A DNA stretch of 64,000 bases. Source: Triatoma infestans. Lineage: Eukaryota; Arthropoda; Insecta; Hemiptera; Reduviidae. The translations under genes were made by a program, and so were the position numbers. The stretch's first letter is position 1, and each line of letters starts with the position of its first letter. Positions 21,600-31,745 of the stretch are shown in pieces. Under the pieces are notes generated by a model, which was given only the letters and a program-made list of their open reading frames with translations, did no database searches and was not told where the DNA came from. The stretch spans positions 57,458 through 121,457 of the forward strand of contig JAAEAF010003487.1 in the NCBI GenBank assembly GCA_011037195.1, in the 5' to 3' direction.

Positions 21600-23020
21600 A
21601 TGTAATTCCCAAAATTATTTATAATATACATATTACAAAATATTTATAAAATTATTTACCAACTCTATTTTGGAACCTTCATAATAAAATGTTCTATCCT
21701 TTTTGGTTCTGCCTTTGTGAAACTTCATAATATTTGTTTTAAGTATATTTATTTTTAATTTATTTCTTTTACAATAGTCTGATAGAGTGTTTAATTTTTT
21801 GCACATATCAGTAAAAGAATCTCCAAACAAAATGATCTCATCAGCATATTGCAAAAATAATATGTTACAAGAAGCAGTTATTATGAGACATGACTTCTAA
21901 AAAAGCATTCCATACCGGAAATGTATAAATTGAATAGGAAAGGCGATAATGTCTCACCTTGGAGAACTCCTTCCGTTATATTAGTTTCTGAGGACAACTT
22001 CCCCTCACATTTCACCCTCATTTTAGGTGAAATCCTTACATAATAAAAAGTACAATTATTTACAGTAACTGTGCAGAAAATTTAGAAGTAAAAAACTGTT
22101 CCCACCTATTGATAATCAATACATGAAGACAAACAATGTTTACTTTTTAAGCTATTTACTACATTCCAAAAATCAACTGGATTTCTAACTTTTGAATATT
22201 TAGATAGGATGGAATTATTATACCCTAATCGTTTACTTTTGATCAAATTCCTATATTTTCTTTTTTCATCTAAAAAAGTATGTTTATTACAATCTGAGAA
22301 ATTGGATGTTTTACATTTCTTTAAAAATAATTTTACTTTTAACTTTTGATCTCTGCAGTCCTTATCATACCATATTTTTTTATTGCTATAATTTTTAATT
22401 GGATTGTTTCTTTTCTTAACCATGCCTAATGAAGATGAGATCTGGGAACAGCTTCCACGAAATTTTGATGAAGATATTCCAAAGGATCAGTTTCGAAATT
22501 GACAGAAATGTTACTTAAGTTACATTAGCTCTATACTAAACTCAGCTGCAAATGACTTATTAAATTTTATTATTGGATATTTTTTATTTGAATTAAGCTC
22601 ATTACTTGGAACGGATATACTATCAGTAGGGGCATAAACAGAAAGTTCCACTGAGAAATGGTCTGATAAAGTAATCAAACTGGCAATATTTAAGTCTTCA
22701 ATAATGTCTAAATGATAAATGTCACAGCAGATAAGGTCAATAGTGCAACCACTGTTAGTTACGTATGTATGATCGCCAGCTAAATCACTCCTTAGTACGA
22801 CCATTTAGAAGTAAAAACCTAATTCTTCCATTACCTCTACTTGTTCTTTGCCGCGTGTATTACATTGTAAGTCGACATTATTTCTGCTAAAGAAGATATC
22901 AGAATCTTCTACTAAGATGGGATCGCATTGGTTGAGATCGGCCAGCCTACTATTAAAATCTCCCTCTATGATGAACGTAGGTGATTAAATTGTTTTTTCA
23001 ACCTATTTATACAAGTAGAA
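21600..23020 (-). pseudogene. ORF2 pseudogene (endonuclease and reverse transcriptase) of the decayed LINE
   Basis: Reading minus: FIIEGDFNSRLADLNQ (about 22985-22940), NTRGKEQVEVMEELGF, GDHTYVTNSGCTIDLICCD and ITLSDHFSVELSVYAP (22685-22625). These are endonuclease motifs including the terminal SDH. Then comes the linker WYDKDCRDQKLKVKLFLKKC (22380-22320), then EGVLQGETLSPFLFNLYI and YADEIILFGDS (21852-21820; the catalytic box is altered to YADE), and KLKINILKTNIMKFHKGRTK. The middle of the RT (fingers and palm motif A) is missing between about 22100 and 22050, an internal deletion. There are several frameshifts. Confidence 0.75.
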
Positions 23021-23499
23021 AATAATTCGAGATTCTCATCATTCATCGATGGCTTAAAATACACTACACAGATGATAAAGGCAATTTTTGAAACAAGGGT
23101 CACTTTAACAATAATCTAAGATTGTATTGTACCTAGCAAACAAGAATCAAAGAAATGATTATTCATGAACAGAATCAGACCGCCACTCGCTCTACCACGG
23201 GAGTTTTAATTGCAGTTTTTACCTGCATAAGTATCTAACAAAATTTAGTGCAAAATAAGTAACTTTTGAGAATTTCACTGACTTCAAACAATAATCATTT
23301 ACCAAAAAGGTTTCACTAAGCCCAACAATATTATAATCAAACACAAACTCACCTTATAATTAAACCCGGAAATATTCCAAAATAAAAATTCAAGTAATTC
23401 AAACCTCAAACATTAAAACCTTTTAAACTTAAGTAATTCAAACCTTTTATATGGTAAACATCCTTAGTGGAGTCAGGATAATAGTTTTCCAATTCACAA

Positions 23500-24420
23500 A
23501 TACATTCAGATAGCGGTTTCTACTAGAAGATACTGCTATAAAAGAGGATCTTCCTCAATCTTCTTCTTCTTTGAAGCTTCTCTATTCAGCCATTTCAAAA
23601 TTGGTTCGTTAGCAGTTTTCACTTGCACTTTCCTAGCGGTTCGGGAAGTTCTAATTTTCACCTTGCCAGCACGGTCTCCTTTAGTTCGAGGTCACTTTCT
23701 TCATCTGATTCTAGTCCTGAAGCGGTAGTCCAGATGACAAAAGCTCATCTTGATTTAACGAAACCAATTCATCCAATGTATAAAGTGTGTTGTTAATTAT
23801 CAGTTTATCATCCCTCAGAACTTTGTGCTTTGAACAAGTATGGAAGTAATTGCATTCTTACCTGTCTCACTTCAATCGGGTAATCATTGGATAAAGAGAC
23901 ATTTGTTCCCTTAAGATCTTTTGCAGTCTAATAATTTCCATTTTTTCCGAAATGATGTGAATCTAATGAGAATAGGGCCATTCCGACCTAATCTTCTAAT
24001 TTGGTCTATTTCATTCAAATTTATGTGTGCATTAAGGGTATTTTGAAATAATGTCAACTTTTTTTTCTAATTCATCAATATTTATTTTATCAGACTGTAA
24101 CAAATTGTAAATAATTAAATTCTTTCCTCTGTAATTATTCTGCAAATTTGCGATATTTTTTTGTTTGTACCATTTGCTTTTCTATCATGACAAAATTTTC
24201 ATTTGTGCCTCCATATTTCCAACCTTATTCAAAACTGTTGTTAATTGCAGTAGAAAACTACTGATTTTTATTATCTTCATTTTTAATTCGGTTATCCATA
24301 CTGGCTTCTAATTAATTGAACATTTTCATAATTTCTTTGAACTCTTTGCCCATTTTATTAAATTAGAGTTACAATTTCTTATTAATGATAAGTTATTAGT
24401 GTTTCAATCCAATATGGTTA
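23500..24420 (-). pseudogene. ORF1 remnant of the decayed LINE
   Basis: Scattered peptides on minus include KEFKEIMKMFN with LEASMDNRIKNED (coiled-coil-like start), KQMVQTKKYRKFAE, INIDELEKK-like pieces, then DLKGTNVSLSNDYPIEVRQV with RMQLLPYLFKAQSS, the 'S.D......R..L.......A' pattern at the end of L1/CR1-type ORF1 RRM/CTD regions. Many stops. The assignment comes from position upstream of the endonuclease as well as sequence. Confidence 0.55.
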
Positions 24421-24917
24421 TAACAATGATGAAATAAAGATTCTCTCGAGACCTTGAGTTATATCTCTTCCAAGACCACACTGATGTACGCACTGCTACG
24501 TAGACCCTTAAACAAACTGTTTACATAAACTATGATCCGGCACCAAGAAAATATTAAGTAAGTAATTGTGCCAGTTTTTTTTCATTAATTCCCTAATTTT
24601 GTTAAGTCGTGGCACAATAAAAAATTCACCAGTCAATAAAGAAAATTTTTCTTCACAAAGCTGTATAAAACTAAAACAATCTCAACACTTTTAAACCATA
24701 GAAAAAACTGTTTTTCTGCGGACAAAACTAGCACATGTCTTACACACCTTGAGTGCTTAACACCAACTCCGTAAAATATTAAGTAATTAAGAATTCATTA
24801 CTTGATTCCTCTGCATTAAATAAAATTTTTTAATATTTGATTTTTTTATATTAGCGGTCCGCAAGAAAAATATCAAGTGAAAAGGTGGCGCAATTCTAAA
24901 AAGATTGAGAACCATTG

Positions 24918-25080
24918 ATCTAAAGTACCACATCAATATAATATATAGTTTTACCACCTACATAATATTAATAATCCACATTAGAAGCATTGATAGAATT
25001 CCAACTCGGTTTACCGGGAGTGCGATTTTACAGAATAGGTTCTGATATAGTATTCTTGTTTTCATGTAACCAATTTTTTT
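24918..25080 (-). repeat. Repeat family A, right half of the copy split by hAT
   Basis: ATCTAAAGTACCACATCAATATAATATATAG, then AATATTAATAATCCACATTAGAAGC and CCAACTCGGTTTACCGGGAG with TGCGATTTTACAGAATAGG. This is exactly the continuation expected after 18751. Confidence 0.75.
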
Positions 25081-25654
25081 GTGTTTTTGAGTTGGTTGAC
25101 GAGCTGTGCGTGGTAGGCGAACAATGTTACGAAATGAAGTGATGGTAACCTCTTGTTGATGATGTTATTTCTGTTAATGTCTCTTTAGAGGTTCCTTTAG
25201 CTTTTCTCTAAAGAAAAATATTGCCTCGCAGTAGAATTGTATTAGCCTAATATAACCTAGGCAATATTTTGGATATTTATTTCCTGTGAAGAATAGTCAA
25301 TTTCATGTATGTGAATTGTTGCGTGACACAAGTGAATCTTGATTTTCTATTGAATCCATTTACACTTGAAGTTGATAAAAGGTGGTGGTAGAAACTACTG
25401 AAGAAGAGATATATATATCTATAGTTAGGAGACCATCTCTCTATTTGTAGAAACTGGGTTTTATTTATTGTTTGCTGTTTTCTTTACAAAGTGATGTCTA
25501 AGAGCACCAGATGTCGATCTCTTTTGAACACGTATGTTTATTTTTTTTTTTTTTTATTTAAACAATGTCATGAAACCATATGTTATCCTGTTTTTGTTTT
25601 TTGTCCACTTTAAGGTGTGTGGAAACCCCAGTGTTTATATATACAACTTAATAT
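25081..25654. other. Nothing recognised
   Basis: AT-rich sequence. A T-run lies at about 25540-25555. Confidence 0.4.
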
Positions 25655-25852
25655 GAATTTATTTCTTACGATGGAGATGTTATTTTAATGAAACACACTT
25701 TGGCAGCCAACTGTATCATGACCACAATAATTTTACTTCCTCTTACTGCCAAAGGTGAGATCGTGCCAAATTTCGATATTGAGATTTCACCAGGAATTAC
25801 AGGTTTTGAAGTCCCATTAGTTAAAAAAAATACGATTTTAAAAAATGGCCTC

Positions 25853-25884
<32 letters not shown>

Positions 25885-26345
25885 ATCAGCATAGCTCAAA
25901 CACGCAAAACCGTAAAGAGATCAAAGTTGACATACCGTGTGTTTTTTACTATAGGAAGTTTTTGTCAAAGTTCCTCTAACGGAAATAACACCTGCCTGAA
26001 TGGATTTTTCAATTTTTTAACTTGGCATTAACTTTATGTATTCCTCTTAAGTACTATTTTTTTTATAGTTTATTACACAATTCTGTCATCTAAATAATAT
26101 TAATTAGAATTAAATAAGTTGCCCAAATTCTGAGTTTGATCAAAATCGGTTAACCGAAAGTGCGTTTAATTGAACTGTTATTCAGTTCTCGACGAATGTA
26201 TCCTTAAAAACACCGACGGATTATGGTAAATTTGTTACAGTAACTGTGAATACAGAGGCCTATCACTTTTGTTTGAAACTTTTTTTCGAGAAAGTTCATT
26301 TAAAGAAGTTTAGGGGGAGTGGGGGAGTGTATGGTTTACTCAACA
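25655..26345 (-). repeat. Repeat family A, long reverse copy with (TG)n
   Basis: Contains TACTTCCTCTTACTGCC and GTGAGATCGTGCC, then TTTCGATATTGAG. (TG)n follows at 25853-25884, then TGATCAGCATAGCTCAAAC. The second subunit follows (25975-26340) with CATCTAAATAATATTAATTAG, CAAAATCGGTTAACCG and AAGTGCG, ending TTGAGTTTACATTCTCCC. It shows that the dinucleotide tract has a fixed place inside the family. Confidence 0.75.
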
Positions 26346-26512
26346 AAGCCATTTCATTGAGTTTACATTCTCCCATTGATGTACAACTGAAGTCAAACAT
26401 TTAGTATACTACTAGTTTGAAGAAAGATTTATCCCTTACAACTAGGTGGCGCTGCACACACAGTTATATACATTATTGACAAGATTTGTTTTTGTAGTCA
26501 ACATCTACAGAA

Positions 26513-26513
<1 letters not shown>

Positions 26514-26574
<61 letters not shown>
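26514..26574. repeat. (CA)n/(TA)n microsatellite
   Basis: About 23 CA units followed by a short TA run. Confidence 0.95.
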
Positions 26575-26609
26575 TTAAAACTACTTTAAATGAACTATAT
26601 ATGTATATG

Positions 26610-27090
26610 AATCCGATGGGGTCACGTCTTGCGAAACTATATCTGCCGGAGACCTGTACCCTTATAATTTTTCTGATTACGCAAATGTAAATATAATTTC
26701 TGTGATCTGAGTCCTTAATAGCTGTTTGTTTTTCTTGGTTTCGTCTCCCAAGTGCGCGATATGTAATAATTAGTGCGTATGTGTGATGATAAATTAAATT
26801 TTTTCTGTTGATTGCTTAGCCCAAGTAGTTGCCAACTATTGCCACCTGAGCAGGTCCTGTGTATATTGTGAATGTTAGGGATGCAGTCAGGTGTAGTGAT
26901 GTTCGTATAGTCTAGCTGAGAGGTCAGCAGAAACGTCAACAGAAGATTGTTCATTTCAACTTACAGGGAACTTGTACATTGTACTGTAGCAATCCATTAG
27001 AAGGAAGCATTGCAGCTCCCATCAAAATCTTGCCAGAAGTTCTATTTTCTTGGAACATGTGTTTCATCTAAGGGAGAACCGTACACTACT
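26610..27090 (-). repeat. Repeat family B copy 1
   Basis: About 480 bp matching 39945-40400 in inverted orientation along its whole length (shared CTGCCGGAGACCTGTACCC, AAATATAATTTCTGTGATCT, GTAGTTGCCAACTATTGCC, GCATTGCAGCTCCCATCAAA). The strand is given so that a block at about 26816-26945 reads in the same sense as the 5' UTR of the I-type LINE, which it resembles (CCAAGTAG.TG..., GCAGGTCCT.TGTGTA.T, GTAGTG.TGTT). It has no coding content. Confidence 0.75.
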
Positions 27091-27124
27091 GAAGTGGCAT
27101 TTCAAAGGGAAGCCTAACAAAAGT

Positions 27125-27180
27125 AAAGTAATGCTTACTTTTTTAGGCGGGCTTAACGTTCAATTATCCTTTAACTTGTG
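27125..27180 (-). repeat. SINE family E copy 3, 3' end only
   Basis: On minus: TTGAACGTTAAGCCCGCCTA, AAAAAGTAAGCATTAC and TTTACTTT tail. It matches only the last 50 bases of family E. Confidence 0.65.
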
Positions 27181-28004
27181 GGTCTGATCAATATTCTTTA
27201 TAAAAGTGCTTTAAAATAATAGTGATGGTTTTTTTTATTTATGTAGTTAGTTTGCAAACTTAAAGAATATTATTGAAGCATTTTCGTGTAAATCGCTAGA
27301 AACCGAAAAAAAAAAACTATATCGTTAATCGTTTTCCCATTGGCATATATTGGGTATATATGCCCATTGGCATTGGGTTCATAAATATACATAAAGGAAA
27401 TTTGCTAAAAGCATTTTTTTTTATCAGAGGACCATAAACTGTACTGGCAGTAGTAATTAGCAATAAAAGAAATATGCATGGTAACTCATCAGTGTTATAA
27501 GATAAATAGTGCAACATGCAGCAATATAAATATACAGTTAAACATAACAGAGCGTGGTAGAACATTTTGTCAACTCATGGAAAACATTAAAAGGCACTGG
27601 AAAATTAAACTGAAACTAGAATTATATTCACTAAAATAAAATATCACAAAATGAAATAGTTTTGGGGAGAAAAGTCTAGTTGGAAAATATATAACATGAA
27701 TAGAATTTAATTAAACTAGAAATATATATATATTTACAATGAGTACCCCCTTGCAGTTAGTACCCCACTCCCCAGTTAGATTTTTATTTACATTTTGTAA
27801 AAAAGAGTGAGAGAGAGAAATGTCGAGTAATTAAAATTTCTCACAAAATATGACAAATTCAATTTAGTAAATATATAACATTTCAGAGATATTTCCAAAT
27901 TTAATAAGCATTTCATTGAACGAATTACGACGAATTTCATTAAAGTTGATATACTAACTATAATTTCGTTGAAACAAACGAAATTTTGGTTGGATGGGGC
28001 CAAA
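27181..28004. other. Nothing recognised
   Basis: AT-rich. A tandem-like TTGGCATATATTGGGTATATGCCCATTGGCATTGGG patch lies near 27340-27378. No gene. Confidence 0.4.
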
Positions 28005-28080
28005 GAAAATACTTTATGACTTTAAAAGTTTATTTATAGACGTTTCGGACACCTTTGGTGTCCTTCCTCAGGATCTACTT
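28005..28080 (-). repeat. Hammerhead-like hairpin module (family D)
   Basis: On minus: CCTGAGGAAGGACACC, then AAAGGTGTCCGAAACGTC, followed by TATAAATAAACTTTTAAAGT and TTTCTTTGGCCCC. A 7-bp stem (GGACACC/GGTGTCC) sits between a CUGANGA-like box and CGAAAC. This arrangement is known from Penelope-like and related retroelement tails. There is one extra base between the box and the stem, so self-cleavage is uncertain. The downstream part matches 53187-53275. Confidence 0.6.
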
Positions 28081-29528
28081 GAAAAAAAAATGAAACAATG
28101 ATTCGACCTCAACAATACCGGCTAGTAGGCTGAAAAAAGTAACTCGCAAATCTCAACTGACATATTTTGCTAGATACACTTATTTTAGTTATTAAAGTTG
28201 TTGATAAATGTATTTTTGATTTATTTACTTAAAAGCCCCTTCTTTTATATGGCTCCGAATTTCTCCCTTGCTTCACTTACAAAGCGAGCAATCTAGATGG
28301 AGTCTTACTGGTTACTTCTCTCGGAGGAGTTTGTATGTATGTCTGTTTGTCACATTTCTCGACGAAATTCCTTGTGACGTCCATTTGAATATGTAGTGTT
28401 TCCAACCTGCAGTGACGGAAAGTAACTTTCGAAAAATTTGTCATAATTCGCAACACTTTCTCTTACAGCTCTGAGATTTTAAGAGTGTAAGAGTGTAAAT
28501 GAAATTTACAGTTAGCGTGAATCCAAGAATCCAATAACTTTTTAATAAATTCACATATTAACTTGTTATTGCAACTTTATAATTACAAATGTAATTTCAA
28601 TAGACTTACTTTTCGTCAAAATATTATCGTAGCACTTTATAGTATCACTTTCATTCCCACTATCATAAAGATTAGTATAATTTAAGTAATTTTAATTTAA
28701 TGGTGGAGATTGTTTAAAGATTTTCAAAACGCAGAAACACAAATACAAACATACATAAACACATATTCCCCTGGAATCAAGGTACTTCAGCAGACACTAA
28801 ATACGATACTTTGAAATGATATCCATTTGGTTTCACCTCGCCCCCGATCTTATACAAACTAACCTCAGAGATGTTTGTCTGTTGTTCCTGAGAGATGCTG
28901 GTTGGTAGTTCAGTGGTGTGGATACTGTAACAGAGATGACCTTATATATATAATTTGTGTGTGGTGTTATTGTGTGTATTTAAATGATAAAACTTCCGTT
29001 ACAATCTGCTTTTGCTAACTCGCTACTTCTACCTCAACTATCCCATCGCCAGCTCGTCATTGATAACTACCTCATTATTATGATAATGAGAGGTAATATC
29101 CGGATAAGTTAGCTGCTCTAGCTAACTGTAGCTATAGTTTCCCCTACCTCACTGTCTCTCTTTCTCTCGCTGCCTATCTTAATATTAGGTCTTTTATAAC
29201 TTCAAACAGGTGATTATCCTTTTGTTTAAGATTACCTCTCTCATACACTTTGTCACTTCAGTCCATTATCTAACAGAATGGTATGTGCTCCCCCATTCCT
29301 GTTACTAAGCTCCAAAATAACAGAGGTCGTTATTGTAGAAGAGCACTTTGGTAAATTAAGTGTAAATTTTACTATAGGATTTTCCAAGTTTATACAGTAC
29401 CTTTTTATATTTATTTTGTTAATATTACCAGAGAAATACGAAATTTTCACTGGAAACTCTATTAGGAATTTCTCACAAGATTTTCTCCTATTTTTCAAAT
29501 TTCATTTCTCAACTTCCAACTTGATAAA
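28081..29528. other. Nothing recognised
   Basis: AT-rich sequence over 1.4 kb, without a supported gene or a repeat found elsewhere in the window. Confidence 0.4.
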
Positions 29529-29592
29529 TTTTCTAAACAGGTCTTCGGGTTATACCGGAATCAAGGTGTAACCCGAAGACCTATTTAGAAAA
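29529..29592. repeat. Short foldback with 24-bp arms
   Basis: TTTTCTAAACAGGTCTTCGG.. (29529-29552) pairs with 29569-29592 with a single mismatch. The loop is 16 bases. It has no coding content, and part of the arm (GACCTGTTTGG) recurs just downstream. Confidence 0.85.
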
Positions 29593-29654
29593 TGACCTGT
29601 TTGGACCATTACATCGTCTTCAAACAGACTTTTCGTCATTTTATATAGGCTTCT

Positions 29655-29965
29655 TCCGGGTAGTGTCGCCTTTTAAGCTGAAACTATATTGAAAAAACTC
29701 GGTTGACCGTAAGTGGGTTTTCACTGAACAGTTTTTCCAGTTTTCCGCGATTTCCTCAATTAAAACACCAATGGATTTCATTAAATTAGTTAAATTAACT
29801 ATAAATACAAAGACCTATTACTTCAATTTGAAACTTTTCTCCGAGAAAGCTTATTTAAAGTGTTTTTGGGTGAGGGGGTGAGGTTAAGCTTTCCTCAAAA
29901 TAGTGGTTTTATTAAGTTTGGATTCTCCCATTGATATAGCATTAAAGACAACTATATATCTAGTA
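29655..29965 (-). repeat. Repeat family A, reverse copy
   Basis: CTCGGTTGACCGTAAGTG, TTCACTGAACAGTTTTTCCAG, ACCAATGGATTTCATTAAA, CTTCAATTTGAAAC, GGGTGAGGGGGTGAGG and TTAAGTTTGGATTCTCCC appear in the expected order. Confidence 0.7.
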
Positions 29966-30544
29966 AGAGAATTTCCAACATTTATAACTAAGTTAATTAC
30001 AATAAAAAGAAGTCTTGTGGATGTTTTCACCAGAATTTTGTTTATGTCCACATATAAATGGTACAAAAATCTCAACTTAGTTTACGAATGGGAATTCTCC
30101 CCCATCTGAAACACTTTTTGTTTCTCGCAGTCATTCTTTTTCTAGCGAGCACTCAAGCGTTGAGTAGATCGATACCTGCAGTTCAGCTTCATAGAGTACG
30201 AGTATAGGAGAAGTGTGACTGGTTGGTACGACTGTTTGGTATTATGTAATGGGCCTTTGCTTGAAGGAAAATTAGTTTTTTTTCGTCTTTCTACGGTATA
30301 AAAATATATTTGCTTCATCGCAATTGTTATCACTTTCTGTGACACGTAGGAATCATCCCAGGCAGAAACAATCGTATTATTAGAATTTGATAACAAAAAT
30401 TATCGCCTTTATATTACGCTGCCACCAATCCATGAGATGCGGGTATTGAGAAAGAATTTTTCGATGTTGCGATAAGAGCGTCATTCGGGTACAAAGATTC
30501 AATATTTATAGAAGCCCTCTGGTGAAACATTGAAATGGAAAAAA
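29966..30544. other. Nothing recognised
   Basis: AT-rich. No supported feature. Confidence 0.4.
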
Positions 30545-30662
30545 ACGATATGACACTGATCACTAGCGAAACGGTAATGAATTTTTTTCAAGCCACTATA
30601 ACTAGGGTCCACCCAGCACCGTCTATCAGCTCATTAAGAAATTAAATAGAATCCGGTTATTC
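30545..30662 (-). repeat. LTR-like block, 3' side of the Gypsy remnant
   Basis: About 115 bases matching 37598-37735 in the same orientation (CGATATGACACTGATCACTAG, CCACTATAACTAGGG, CACCGTCTATCAGCTCATTAA). On minus it lies directly after the integrase C-terminal remnant and a purine-rich AAAGAAGAGAAGGAAT, as a 3' LTR follows a polypurine tract. Confidence 0.65.
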
Positions 30663-30724
30663 CTTCTCTTCTTTGGAGGCGTATACTTGTCAAACCTTGG
30701 ATGTGCCGAAGTTGAAAGAAGTAT

Positions 30725-30990
30725 TCAGGCTGGTAGTTGAGCTGTGGAGTCACACAATAGTGATTCCTCATGATGAAGCTTAAGCTGGGTGACATAATAC
30801 CGTCCTAGTGCAATACCTTGCGGTGTCTTAAGTTCACAGATGTTTTTGGAAACCTTAGAAACGATGAAAGGCCCTTCAAATTTTGATGCTAATTTAGCAC
30901 TAAACTTGTTTCCGCTGACGACTGATGGTAACTTATCTTATACATCAATTCGCCTACCTTATATTTCAACTTCCGCTGAAATGACATAGC
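30725..30990 (-). pseudogene. Ty3/Gypsy integrase C-terminal remnant
   Basis: On minus: KVGELMYKISYHQSSA, then, after a frame change, NKFSAKLASKFEGPFIVSKV, SKNICELKTPQG and GRYYVTQLKLHHEE. This is the 'FKVGD.V......S....F.AKL.PK..GP..V......Y.L' region after the integrase core. The part before it is found at 36600-37340, so the two pieces look like one gene cut by the LINE. Confidence 0.75.
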
Positions 30991-31455
30991 AATGTCAAAG
31001 CCTTCACAAAATATAACAAAAGGAAAGAATAATTTATAACTAGTGGCCCCACAGCCGGCCGCTGCCTTTTCAATCCAAAGGTATCAAAGACAAGCACCGA
31101 TAAAGCCCTGTCTATTGAACAGAAGCCACCTGGTCTTTGAAAGTCGCCGATGGGCGACCAAATCTGGCCACTGACCTGAATCACTGGTCGCCGACCTAAC
31201 CAAGGTCGCACAAGGTCGCACGCTACTAGAGATGTCTTAGTGTGAGAACTTACTTACACACTTGACAGTGTGTGAGTAAGACTAATATAAACTTCGCCCC
31301 CACTGGAAGAGGGGATCATTATATCATCAGTCATTATACCAGTAGCCACGTTATTATATCAGTATCATTTTACAGCAGCAGTTATACTTGAGGTCCGAGC
31401 GCGTCCCTATACAAGGTTTTACTTATAATTATTTTCATAGTTGTGTATATTAGTT
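30991..31455. other. Unassigned segment with hairpins
   Basis: Lies between the Gypsy remnant and the LINE. It has repeated GGTCGC/GCGACC words and a GTCGCC-GATG-GGCGAC hairpin (31143-31158). A 14-bp stem with a TGAC loop lies at 31250-31281, and ATTATA(T/C)CA.CA repeats at 31315-31375. No protein similarity is seen. It could be the Gypsy sequence itself or a separate insertion. Confidence 0.4.
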
Positions 31456-31468
31456 TATTTATTTTAAT
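31456..31468. repeat. Candidate target duplication, 3' side of the 4.9-kb LINE
   Basis: TATTTATTTTAAT matches 36346-36358 exactly. The sequence is AT-rich, so a chance match is possible, but it sits at the predicted ends. Confidence 0.5.
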
Positions 31469-31745
31469 TTTATTTTATTATTAATAATTTGTCTCGGGGA
31501 CATACCCCATACAAATGAAGACTGGTCAAATACAGTAAACAACATAGTAAGAAAAAAGAGACCAGAAAATATAAACAATACAATATAGAACAATACAACA
31601 CAAAATATAGAGTAATAACAGTAAATACACAGCACACTGCATTGTATCTATATTTTAAATAACAGATGTATAATTTATGAATACAGGAATATAAACCGAC
31701 AAAAAGTGGCGATATAAGTGTATAATCAATCTCTTACACTGTAAA

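Larger units (their letters stand above)
21266..24770 (-). mobile_element. CR1/L2/Daphne-like LINE, decayed copy inside the hAT
   Basis: About 3.5 kb on minus: ORF1 remnant (about 24400-23500), endonuclease (about 23020-22520), RT (22460-21600) and an A/T-rich tail with ATAAATAAATAA (21270-21290). Candidate target duplication GTAAAATATAAAG (21253-21265) and GTAAAATATTAAG (24771-24783), with one mismatch. The RT carries GVLQGETLSPFLFNLY. The Gln-Gly-Glu box is shared with the LINE at 31469-36345, so both belong to one lineage. Confidence 0.75.
18752..24917 (+). mobile_element. hAT DNA transposon (ZBED5-like), carrying a LINE insertion
   Basis: The terminal inverted repeats are CAGTGGTTCTCAAA at 18752 and its partner TTGAGAACCATTG ending at 24917 (one mismatch in 13). 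This is the well-known hAT end of the ZBED5/Charlie type. The 8-bp flanks are CGTGTAAG and ATCTAAAG. They are diverged, but both fit the CTCTAAAG expected at this point of family A, which rejoins across the element. After subtracting the LINE at 21266-24770, about 2.65 kb is left, a normal autonomous hAT size. The transposase reads on plus. Confidence 0.85.

Noticed and set aside
25688..25899. Short ORFs on both strands ending in Val-Cys or His-Thr repeats
   Set aside because: Translations of the (TG)n tract inside family A.
26715..26954. 79-codon minus-strand ORF in family B
   Set aside because: The frame is not kept in the second family B copy, so it is not coding.
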